From the NCBI GenBank assembly GCA_040380145.1, contig JBEIJQ010000089.1:1-12891 (forward strand): 12,891 nucleotides of DNA. Direction: 5' to 3'. Below are positions 6,346-12,891 of the stretch, piece after piece (positions within the stretch are counted from its first letter, which is position 1; every line of letters begins with the position of its first letter). The notes under the pieces are model-generated. The model searched no databases. It was not told the DNA's origin and saw only the letters and a list, made by a program, of their open reading frames with translations. Origin of the DNA: JBEIJQ01 sp040380145 (GTDB taxonomy: Bacteria > Bacteroidota > Bacteroidia > Chitinophagales > Saprospiraceae). The translations under genes and the position numbers were made by a program.

Positions 6346-8337
6346 ATGAACTTCCCGTCTATTGTCCGGCAAATCGCCTGCGGAACGATGGCCCTGGCTG
6401 CCACGATCTGTTTCTGGGCCCCGTCGGTCCAAGCCCAAGATCCCGTGCTGTTCACGATCGGCGGCGATCAGGTGTCGGTCTCCGAATTCCGATATATCTA
6501 CGAAAAAAACAACGGTACGAACGCCGATTACTCGCAAAAGTCGCTGGACGAATACCTGACGCTGTACGCGAATTTCAAGTTGAAGGTGAAAAAAGCCAAG
6601 GAACTCGGCTTTGACCGCGACGAAACCCTCCGCCGCGAGCTGGACGGCTACCGCAAACAACTTTCCGCCTCTTACCTGACGGATCGCGAAATCGTCGAAA
6701 AACTGGTCAAAGAAGCTTATCAGCGCAGCAAGCGCGATGTGCACATCAGCCACATCCTGGTGAAACTCTCGGCCAACGCCAACGAAGAGGAGGAGCAACA
6801 GGCGATCGAGACCCTGCGCAAGATCAAGGCCCAGGCCACTGCGGCCAATTTCGCCGAATTGGCCCGCCAACACTCCCAAGACGGCAACGCCGCCAAAGAC
6901 GGCGGCGACCAAGGATGGTTCAATGTGCTCGAACTGCCCTACGAAATGGAAACCGCCGTGTATTCTATCGGCGAAGGCCAGATCACAGAACCGGTCAAGA
7001 CCAATTTCGGCTACCACATCGTGCTGGTACAAGGTTTCCGGCCCGCCAAAGGACAGGTACAGGTCGCCCAGGTCCTCGTGCGAACCAAACCCGGCGAAGA
7101 GCCCCTCAACCAGGCCGCGGCGGCCAAGATCCAAGAAATCCACCGCCAACTCGTTGGCGGCGCCAAGTTCGAAGATCTGGTGGCCCAGTATTCCGAGGAC
7201 AACACTTCCAAGCCCAAAGAAGGCAATCTCGGATGGTTCGGCATCAACCGCTACGATGCCACCTTCGAAAGCCAGGCCTTCGGCCTGGCCAAGGACGGCG
7301 ACTACAGCCAACCCTTCCAAACCTCCGCGGGCTGGCACATCCTCAAAAGGATCAAGGCCCTGACGAATCCCACCTATGAGCAGGCCAAGCCCGAACTCAC
7401 CTCGCGCGTCAAGAAAAATCCCCGCTACGAACAGGTCAGAAAATCCCTGATCGAACGCATCAAAAAAGAAAGCGGCTACCAACTCGACCCGACTGCCCGC
7501 GAAACTTTCCTCAAATCCCTCAGCGACGATTTCTTCAACGCCCAGTGGAAAGCCGGCGATGTCCAAGACCCCGACCGGATGCTGTTCAAAGTGGGCGACC
7601 GGGTGGTCACCTTCCTGGAATTCGCCCAGTTCTGCGAGCGCAGCCCGATGGAACGCACGCAGGCCCGTGTCGGCAATGCCGCCGCTTTGGGCAATGCCCT
7701 CGACAAAGTGCTGGAAAAAATGGTCGGACAGGTCTGCCTCGAATACGAAGAACGCCAGCTCGACAAAAAATACCCCGAGTACCGCGCCCTGATGCGCGAA
7801 TACGAGGAGGGTATCCTGCTGTTCGAAGCCACCAAAAAACTGGTCTGGGACAAAGCCGCCGCCGATACCGTCGGGCTCAAGCAGTTCTATGAAGGCAACA
7901 AAAAAAGATACACCTGGGCCAATCGGGCCAAGGTGACCACCTACACGATCAACTCTTCGGATCAGGACCTCGTCGCCGAGATCCGCGCCTTCGCCAAGAA
8001 AAAATCCCCCGCCGATGTGATGGCCAAGTTCAACGCCAACGGCAGAGTCGTCGAAATCCAAGAGGGCAATTTCGAGGAAGGCAAAAATCCGCTCCTGAAA
8101 GACCTCGCCTTCAAACGCGGTGCGATGTCGGCTCCCATCATCAAAGACGGCGCCACCGTTTTCTACAAAGTCGAAGCGGTGACCAAGGCCACGGTCAAAA
8201 CCCTCGCCGAGGCCCGTGGCTATGTGGTGGCCGACTACCAGGACCAACTCGAAAGACAGTGGGTGCAAGAACTCCGCAAGATGTACACGGTCAACATCAA
8301 TCAAGATGTGCTGAAAGGTTTGGTCAAAAAACAATGA
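6346..8337 (+). CDS. Exported multi-parvulin peptidyl-prolyl isomerase (663 aa)
   Basis: This is a periplasmic folding factor of the SurA/PpiC type, expected to escort unfolded outer-membrane or secreted proteins. The signal peptide ends at about residue 30 (VQA, then QD). A SurA-like helical domain spans about 34-128. Parvulin domain 1 (131-228) has ISHILVK with His136, GGDQGWF and FGYHI with His224. Parvulin domain 2 (238-336) keeps GNLGWF and GWHIL, but its first conserved histidine is Gln242 (VAQVLVRT). The remaining half, not a standard part of E. coli SurA, repeats the layout: LFKVGDRVVTFLEF at 413-426 echoes LFTIGGDQVSVSEF at 35-48, and residues 528-613 follow the order of a parvulin domain without its histidine motifs. 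It is first of three genes; its stop codon overlaps the next start as ATGA. ATG 6346 follows the promoter and begins the signal peptide. Confidence 0.9.
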   Translation: MNFPSIVRQIACGTMALAATICFWAPSVQAQDPVLFTIGGDQVSVSEFRYIYEKNNGTNADYSQKSLDEYLTLYANFKLKVKKAKELGFDRDETLRRELDGYRKQLSASYLTDREIVEKLVKEAYQRSKRDVHISHILVKLSANANEEEEQQAIETLRKIKAQATAANFAELARQHSQDGNAAKDGGDQGWFNVLELPYEMETAVYSIGEGQITEPVKTNFGYHIVLVQGFRPAKGQVQVAQVLVRTKPGEEPLNQAAAAKIQEIHRQLVGGAKFEDLVAQYSEDNTSKPKEGNLGWFGINRYDATFESQAFGLAKDGDYSQPFQTSAGWHILKRIKALTNPTYEQAKPELTSRVKKNPRYEQVRKSLIERIKKESGYQLDPTARETFLKSLSDDFFNAQWKAGDVQDPDRMLFKVGDRVVTFLEFAQFCERSPMERTQARVGNAAALGNALDKVLEKMVGQVCLEYEERQLDKKYPEYRALMREYEEGILLFEATKKLVWDKAAADTVGLKQFYEGNKKRYTWANRAKVTTYTINSSDQDLVAEIRAFAKKKSPADVMAKFNANGRVVEIQEGNFEEGKNPLLKDLAFKRGAMSAPIIKDGATVFYKVEAVTKATVKTLAEARGYVVADYQDQLERQWVQELRKMYTVNINQDVLKGLVKKQ

Positions 8338-9212
8338 ACGCCTTGACGTCGCGGCTGATACTTCCCTCCCTGCCCCTGTTGATTCTCCTGATGGGCTCCG
8401 CTGCCTGTTCGGGAAAAGGAGATCGCTCGTCCGACCCCGGAAAATTGTTGGCCGAAGTGGCCGGACAACGGCTCTACGAAGCCGATGTGGAACCCGACCT
8501 GGTGCCGCCCGGCATTTCGTCGGTGGACAGTACCCATGTCATGGATGTATATGTCGAAAATTGGGTGCGCAAGCAACTGCTCCTGCTCAAGGCCCAAGAA
8601 TACGCGATCGAAAACGCCGAAATCAACCGCTTGGTCGAGGAATACCGCAATTCGCTGATCATCCAGCAGTACGAAAATGCGGTCGTGCGCGAGAAACTCG
8701 ACTCCAACATCACCGCCCAGGAGTACCAAGACCACTACGATCAGCACAAGGGACAGTATCTGCTCGAAGACACTTATGTGCGGGCCTATTTCGTGAAAGT
8801 GGCCAACAGTACGCCCGGTCTGGCCGACCTGCGCTCCGTTTGGCTGCCCGGCGTGCGCCTCGACTACAACAAGATCTTCGTCTTTTGCAACGCCAACCGC
8901 GCTTCTACCGATTTCCTCTTGGAGGAAAACAAGTGGGTGATGCTCGATATCCTCAAACAGAAATTGCCGGCAGATGCCGTCGTCACGCCGGCCAAACTCA
9001 CCGGTGAGGACCTGATCGTTTCCGACAGTTCGCACACCTACTTTATGCGTATCTTTGAAAACGCGGAAGCGGGAACGATCGCCCCGATCTCCTTCGTGAT
9101 GAAAGACATCCAAGATGTCTTGCTCTACCAGCGCCGCACGGCCCTCATCGAACAGGTGACCAAAGAACTGTACCAAAAAGCCCAGCAAGAGGGCCAACTC
9201 AAAATCCATTGA
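8334..9212 (+). CDS. SurA-like lipoprotein without an evident active isomerase domain (292 aa)
   Basis: This is probably an envelope chaperone related to SurA, based on operon position and the N-terminal pattern. Residues 1-24 form a signal peptide ending in SAAC, so Cys25 may be lipidated, although Ser rather than Leu at the -3 position is atypical. Residues about 38-125 resemble the SurA N-terminal domain (LLAEVAGQRLYEADV, then helices with VENWVRKQLLLLKAQE). Residues about 147-243 have the strand-helix-strand order of a parvulin fold (YVRAYFVKV to TYFMRIFEN) but lack HIL, GGxxGW and GYH motifs, so no catalysis is expected. A C-terminal helix at about 255-286 fits the SurA C-terminal helix. 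It overlaps the previous gene by four bases and is followed by surA after 11 bases. It is best read as a conserved-type accessory lipoprotein of the cluster. Confidence 0.8.
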   Translation: MNALTSRLILPSLPLLILLMGSAACSGKGDRSSDPGKLLAEVAGQRLYEADVEPDLVPPGISSVDSTHVMDVYVENWVRKQLLLLKAQEYAIENAEINRLVEEYRNSLIIQQYENAVVREKLDSNITAQEYQDHYDQHKGQYLLEDTYVRAYFVKVANSTPGLADLRSVWLPGVRLDYNKIFVFCNANRASTDFLLEENKWVMLDILKQKLPADAVVTPAKLTGEDLIVSDSSHTYFMRIFENAEAGTIAPISFVMKDIQDVLLYQRRTALIEQVTKELYQKAQQEGQLKIH

Positions 9213-9223
9213 TCTTCTGCGCC

Positions 9224-10600
9224 ATGCCAGCTGTATCCCTCCGGTTCGCCCTTCTTTCCGGCCTGTTGGCCGCCTTCTTTTTTTCGGCGCCGTCCCTGAA
9301 CGCGCAAAAACCGGGAAAAAAACTGGTTGACAAAGTGGTCGGCGTGGTGGGCGACAAGATCGTGATGCTCTCCGACATCATGGAAACCCGCCGCATGTTG
9401 GCCGCCCAAAACGAAGGCGAACTGCTGCCCGCCGACATGGAATGCGTCATTTTCCAACAGTTGCTGACCGATAAACTCCTGCTTGGGCAAGCGGAGCGCG
9501 ACAGCATTGAGCTGTCGGACGAGGAAGTGGAGGCACAGTTGGACCAGCGCATCGGACAGATCATCAGCTGGATGGGCGGAGATGCGCAGTTCATCCAGTA
9601 TTACGGTTTTTCTCCCTTGGAAATGAAGGAGAAAATGCGCGGCGACATGAAAGACCAGATGCTCCAAGAGCGCATGCAGGAACAGGTCTTGGGAAAAGTC
9701 ACCGTGACGCCCACCGAAGTGCGGGAATACTTCGCCAAAATCCCCAAGGACAGCCTTCCTTACTTCAACACGGAGGTGGAAATCTCGCACATCTTGATCC
9801 GTCCCAAACCGGGCCAAGAACAGGACCGGTTGGCCCGTGAAAAGGCCGAAGAGATCCGCAAACAGCTCCTCGCCGGGGCCGACTTCTGCGACTTGGCCCG
9901 CCGCTTTTCCTCCGACGGTTCCAAAACCAACTGTGGCGACCTCGGCTGGGCCGAGCGCGGGGCTTATGTACAAGAGTTCGAGGCCGCTGCCTATCGCCTG
10001 AAGCCCAACGAGTTTTCGTCGGTGGTGAAAAGCCAGTTCGGCTACCACATCATCCAGTCCATTGAACGGCTGGGCAACAAGATCCATGTCCGCCACATTC
10101 TCGTGCCGGTGGAAGTGACCTATGCCGACGAACAGGCCGCACTCGCGCGCCTCGACAGTGCCCGCAACGCCGTCCTGCGCGGCGAAATGACTTTCCTGGA
10201 TGCCGTGAAACGGTTTTCGGACGATGAACAATCCCGCGAAAACGGCGGTCGGGTCATCAACCAAAAGACCGGGGATGCCTCCTTCCAGTTGTCAGAACTC
10301 GACCCAGACGCCTATTTCGTCACCGATACCTTGAAAGTCGGAGGCGTGTCCGCTCCGTTCGAGTTCAGCGATTACGACGGCAAAAAAGCCTTTCGTCTGA
10401 TCCGGCTCAACCAACGGACAGATCCCCACCAGGCCAATCTGGAAACCGATTACGCCCGCATCCAAGCGGCCGCGCTGGCGCAGAAAAAGAACAAGGTGCT
10501 GCGCAAATGGGTCGAGGAACGGATCGCGCAGTTCTATGTGGAGATCGCTCCCGAATACCGCGGTTGCGAAGCCCTCCAACGCTGGCAGGGCAAACCGTGA
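9224..10600 (+). CDS. surA: SurA-type periplasmic chaperone/prolyl isomerase (458 aa)
   Basis: SurA binds unfolded outer-membrane proteins in the periplasm and delivers them to the assembly machinery. The signal peptide ends at about 27 (LNA, then QK). The SurA N-terminal chaperone domain (about 34-170) starts with VVGVVGDKIVMLSDI. Parvulin domain 1 (184-281) is canonical: ISHILIR with His189, CGDLGW (237-242) and FGYHII with His275. Parvulin domain 2 (287-396) keeps VRHILV with His291, but GGRVINQ replaces the GGxxGW motif and AFRLIRL replaces GYHI, so it is probably not catalytic. A C-terminal segment (about 402-458) returns to helices and ends with YRGCEALQRW, a style I associate with Bacteroidota SurA proteins. 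I chose ATG 9224; a TTG at 9209 overlapping the previous stop codon would add five residues ahead of the signal peptide. It is last in its operon and converges on parE. Confidence 0.9.
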   Translation: MPAVSLRFALLSGLLAAFFFSAPSLNAQKPGKKLVDKVVGVVGDKIVMLSDIMETRRMLAAQNEGELLPADMECVIFQQLLTDKLLLGQAERDSIELSDEEVEAQLDQRIGQIISWMGGDAQFIQYYGFSPLEMKEKMRGDMKDQMLQERMQEQVLGKVTVTPTEVREYFAKIPKDSLPYFNTEVEISHILIRPKPGQEQDRLAREKAEEIRKQLLAGADFCDLARRFSSDGSKTNCGDLGWAERGAYVQEFEAAAYRLKPNEFSSVVKSQFGYHIIQSIERLGNKIHVRHILVPVEVTYADEQAALARLDSARNAVLRGEMTFLDAVKRFSDDEQSRENGGRVINQKTGDASFQLSELDPDAYFVTDTLKVGGVSAPFEFSDYDGKKAFRLIRLNQRTDPHQANLETDYARIQAAALAQKKNKVLRKWVEERIAQFYVEIAPEYRGCEALQRWQGKP

Positions 10601-10622
10601 CGGACGGGCGTTAGGGCCCCGA

Positions 10623-12470
10623 TCATTTTTCCACCAGTTCGTCCACTTCCACCCGCAGGTTGTCGATGATGAAGTTTTGGCGCTCCATGGAATTTTTGCC
10701 CATGTAGTAGCCGAGCAGTTGGTCTATCTTGGTCTTGTCGCTCACGCTCACGGGTTCCAAACGGATGTCGTCGCCGATGAAGCCCGCGAACTCGTCGGGC
10801 GAAATTTCCCCGAGGCCTTTGAAGCGGGTCACTTCGGCGGTGGAGCCCAGTTTTTTCATCGCCGCGAGTTTCTCCGTTTCCGAGTAGCAGTAAAAAGTGT
10901 CTTTTTTGTTGCGCACCCTGAACAGCGGGGTATTCATGATAAACAAGTGCCCCCGGCGCACCAGTTCGGGGAAAAACTGCAGGAAAAAGGTCAGCAGCAG
11001 CAAACGGATGTGCATGCCGTCCACATCGGCGTCGGTGGCGATCACCACGCGGGCGTAGCGCAGGTCGTCCACTGAATTTTCGATGTCGAGCGCGTGCTGG
11101 AGTAGGTTGAACTCCTCGTTTTCGTACACGATCTTTTTCGACAGGTTGTAGCAGTTGAGCGGTTTGCCGCGCAGGCTGAAAACGGCCTGCAAGCTCACGT
11201 TGCGGGCCTTGGTGATCGAGCCGCTGGCCGAATCGCCCTCGGTGATGAAAATGGTCGTGCTCTCGTGCCCTGGCTTGGCCTTGTCGGAAAAGTGCAACAG
11301 ACAGTCGCGCAACTTTTTGTTGTGCAGATTGGCTTTTTTGGCCCGTTCGTTGGCCAACTTTTTGATCCCGGCGATTTCCTTGCGCTCCCGTTCGCTCTGC
11401 ACGATCCGGTCCTGCATCTTCTTGGCCACATCCGGGTGCTTGTGCAGGTAGTCGTCCAGCGCCTTTTCCAAGAAATTGGCCACGAAAGTGTTGATGCTCA
11501 GTCCCTCCGGCGCGATGGTCAGCGAACCGAGCTTGGTCTTGGTCTGGGATTCGAAAACGGGCTCCTGGACGCGCACGCTGATGGCCGCGATCATGCCCAT
11601 GCGGATGTCGGAGGAATCGTATTGCTTGCCGTAAAAGTCCCGCAGCACCTTCACGATGGCGGCCCGGTAGGCCTGCAGGTGGGTGCCGCCCTGCGTGGTG
11701 TGCTGCCCGTTCACGAAGGCGTAATACTCCTCGCCGTATTGGTTGCCGTGCGTGATCGCCACCTCAATATCCTCGCCCTTGAGGTGAATGATCGGGTAAC
11801 GGATGTGCTCGGGATCGGTCTTGCGCTCCAGCAGGTCGAGCAGGCCGTTTTTCGAAAGATAGGTCTGTCCGTTGAAATGGATTTTCAGCCCGGCGTTCAA
11901 AAAAGCATAGTTCCAGATCTGGTTTTCCAGAAACTCCTTGTCCCACCGGTAACTCTTGAACACGCTCGAGTCCGGCGTGAACAGCACCGAAGTGCCGTTG
12001 GGATCGTTGGTGTCGAGGTCTTTGCTTTCCTGCAGCAGGATCCCGGCCTCGAACTCGGCGAAGCGCGTCTTGCCGTCCCGGTACGCCTGTACCCGGAACT
12101 TTTCGGAAAGGGCGTTCACCGCCTTGGTCCCCACGCCGTTGAGGCCCACGGCCTTTTGGAAAGCCTCGCTGTCGTACTTGCCGCCCGTGTTGATCTTGCT
12201 CACGCAATCGACCAATTTGCCCAGCGGGATGCCGCGCCCATAGTCGCGGATGTTCATCGAACCGTCCTCTTTGAGCTTGATCTCGACCTGCTTGCCGAAG
12301 CCCATCGTGTGCTCGTCGATGGTGTTGTCCATGATCTCTTTGAACAGCACATAGATGCCGTCGTCCGACGCGCTGCCGTTGCCCAATTTGCCGATGTACA
12401 TGCCCGGCCTCAGGCGGATGTGCTCGCGCCAATCCAGCGAGCGTATGCTATCCTCGGTGTATTTTGCCAT
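10623..12470 (-). CDS. parE: DNA topoisomerase IV subunit B (615 aa)
   Basis: ParE is the ATPase subunit of topoisomerase IV, which with ParC decatenates replicated chromosomes and relaxes supercoils. The GHKL ATPase domain has catalytic Glu45 and Asn49 in FKEIMDNTIDEH, GRGIP (78-82) and the lid glycines around GLNGVGTKAVNALS (109-122). The transducer domain carries QTKTKLG (309-315). The TOPRIM domain has EGDSASG (411-417) and the metal-binding run DADVDG (480-485), and RFKGLGEI (549-556) follows. The length fits ParE and is too short for a GyrB with the large insert of some proteobacteria. In absolute terms GyrB and ParE are close relatives, so the subunit name rests on overall style. ATG 12470 gives the typical N-terminus and follows a -7 box. 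Its stop codon is 22 bases from the convergent surA stop. No parC lies downstream. Confidence 0.93.
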   Translation of the reverse strand: MAKYTEDSIRSLDWREHIRLRPGMYIGKLGNGSASDDGIYVLFKEIMDNTIDEHTMGFGKQVEIKLKEDGSMNIRDYGRGIPLGKLVDCVSKINTGGKYDSEAFQKAVGLNGVGTKAVNALSEKFRVQAYRDGKTRFAEFEAGILLQESKDLDTNDPNGTSVLFTPDSSVFKSYRWDKEFLENQIWNYAFLNAGLKIHFNGQTYLSKNGLLDLLERKTDPEHIRYPIIHLKGEDIEVAITHGNQYGEEYYAFVNGQHTTQGGTHLQAYRAAIVKVLRDFYGKQYDSSDIRMGMIAAISVRVQEPVFESQTKTKLGSLTIAPEGLSINTFVANFLEKALDDYLHKHPDVAKKMQDRIVQSERERKEIAGIKKLANERAKKANLHNKKLRDCLLHFSDKAKPGHESTTIFITEGDSASGSITKARNVSLQAVFSLRGKPLNCYNLSKKIVYENEEFNLLQHALDIENSVDDLRYARVVIATDADVDGMHIRLLLLTFFLQFFPELVRRGHLFIMNTPLFRVRNKKDTFYCYSETEKLAAMKKLGSTAEVTRFKGLGEISPDEFAGFIGDDIRLEPVSVSDKTKIDQLLGYYMGKNSMERQNFIIDNLRVEVDELVEK

Positions 12471-12489
12471 GGTGGAGTGTTGTTGGATG

Positions 12490-12497
12490 CAAATATA
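12490..12497 (-). promoter_or_regulatory. -7 promoter motif for parE
   Basis: On the minus strand this reads TATATTTG followed by C, an exact TAnnTTTG match 19 bases before the ATG. Upstream DNA is almost pure A and T, with no clear -33 TTG. The implied 5' leader is very short, about 10-15 bases. Confidence 0.55.
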
Positions 12498-12709
12498 AAA
12501 AAAATTGTATTAAAATAGTTTTTTTCGAAAAAATAAAAATTTTAAAATATTGAAAAATAAAAAGATATATTTTCTGGAAAAATTAGTACGCGGAAAAAAA
12601 TATCCGTTCGCCCGCCCCGAAAGGGCCGAAAAAAATGAAAACCCGCTCCTGAACGAACTCGGTCCCGAAAATTTTGGCACGAAAAATTCAAACGCCCGGC
12701 CGCGCTGAT

Positions 12710-12717
12710 TAAATTTG
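12710..12717 (+). promoter_or_regulatory. -7 promoter motif for the truncated right-edge gene
   Basis: TAAATTTG followed by C is the same eight bases found before the parvulin cluster, and lies 34 bases upstream of the ATG at 12752. No TTG occurs at the expected -33 distance. Confidence 0.5.
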
Positions 12718-12751
12718 CCTACTCCTTTTTTCACCGACCAGCTTGATTGAA

Positions 12752-12891
12752 ATGCAGTGCTTTGAAATTTTTTCTCCCGCTTTTTTTTCCCGAAAAAAAA
12801 TCTGTTCGGCATTGGCAGGCCTGCTCATGGCGGCCACCGTCGGCGCGCAGAGCACCACTTACACCGAAACGGTGAACGGCGTTTCCTTCAA
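12752..12891 (+). CDS. Start of a secreted protein, truncated by the window edge
   Basis: The frame opened by ATG 12752 stays open to the right edge, giving 46 residues. A basic stretch (FFSRKKICS) and a hydrophobic core (ALAGLLMAATVGAQ) form a signal peptide, with likely cleavage near residue 32 (VGA, then QS). The exported part begins STTYTETVNGVSF. The string VNGVSF soon after a signal peptide reminds me of the entry to formylglycine-generating-enzyme (SUMF1-like) domains, which often begin NGVSFKMV and continue to GGTFxMG, but the sequence ends before any diagnostic residue, so this is only a guess. A -7 motif 34 bases upstream supports the start. The internal ATG at 12827 would destroy the signal peptide. 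Confidence 0.7.
   Translation, partial: MQCFEIFSPAFFSRKKICSALAGLLMAATVGAQSTTYTETVNGVSF

Larger units (their letters stand above)
12471..12751. other. Divergent intergenic region, A+T-rich next to parE
   Basis: This spacer separates parE from the truncated gene at the right edge. The part at about 12491-12600 is nearly all A and T and contains a perfect 14-base palindrome at 12520-12533. The part at about 12600-12710 is more balanced and shows only a weak 4-base-pair hairpin at 12614-12626. It holds outward -7 motifs at both ends (12490-12497 and 12710-12717). No coding region or RNA gene is evident. Confidence 0.6.

Noticed and set aside
6259..8334. A 691-codon open frame on the minus strand opposite the multi-parvulin gene
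   Set aside because: It mirrors the gene on the other strand, with a Phe/Gly/Val/Asp-rich antisense composition and no recognisable domain.
10606..10619. A hairpin between surA and parE as a shared terminator
   Set aside because: The stem is only four base pairs (10606-10609 with 10616-10619) and is not followed directly by a T run on either strand.
11265..12518. A 417-codon plus-strand open frame opposite parE
   Set aside because: It is antisense to parE, whose catalytic motifs are all intact on the minus strand.
1..12891. CRISPR array, insertion sequence, prophage or defence genes
   Set aside because: No spaced direct repeats, transposase or integrase motifs, or defence domains were seen; all confident genes are housekeeping or envelope functions.

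Overview
The window looks like a chromosomal segment of a GC-rich member of the Bacteroidota, possibly Saprospirales, though the order is inferred only from overall protein resemblance. Five gene starts carry the Bacteroidota sigma-factor -7 motif TAnnTTTG. No start codon has a convincing Shine-Dalgarno sequence. Intergenic DNA is far richer in A+T than the coding DNA, and the proteins match Bacteroidota versions of their families. I found no tRNA or rRNA gene, insertion sequence, phage gene or CRISPR array.

Layout. Positions 1-316 hold no convincing gene but contain four inverted repeats. A small conserved-type protein (minus, 317-634) is divergent from an ABC-F ATPase of the YbiT type (plus, 753-2369). 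Three FKBP-type prolyl isomerase genes follow head to tail (2455-4548): the first has an ordinary signal peptide and the next two are lipoproteins. A strong intrinsic terminator at 4582-4621 ends this array. Next come a membrane-anchored lytic transglycosylase (4684-5598) and a uridine kinase (5616-6224), probably one transcript. A well-formed promoter at 6273-6303 then drives a three-gene cluster: a 663-residue multi-parvulin protein, a lipoprotein resembling SurA but without a recognisable active isomerase domain, and SurA itself (6346-10600). DNA topoisomerase IV subunit B (parE, minus, 10623-12470) converges on surA with 22 bases between them. An A+T-rich divergent promoter region follows, and a secreted protein starts at 12752 and runs off the right edge.

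How the genes work together. Six consecutive-block genes (three FKBPs, the multi-parvulin protein, the SurA-like lipoprotein and SurA) encode exported folding factors or their relatives, so 2455-10600 is largely an envelope protein-folding region, interrupted by a cell-wall hydrolase and a pyrimidine-salvage kinase. The flanking genes act in the cytoplasm on ribosomes (ABC-F) and DNA (ParE).

I do not see a clear new biological system. The most noteworthy points are the ABC-F protein, in which one whole composite ATP site appears degenerate while the other is intact; the FKBP triplication with a 45-base tract identical between copies 1 and 3; cryptic parvulin-like repeats in the parvulin cluster; and palindromes in the gene-free left end.
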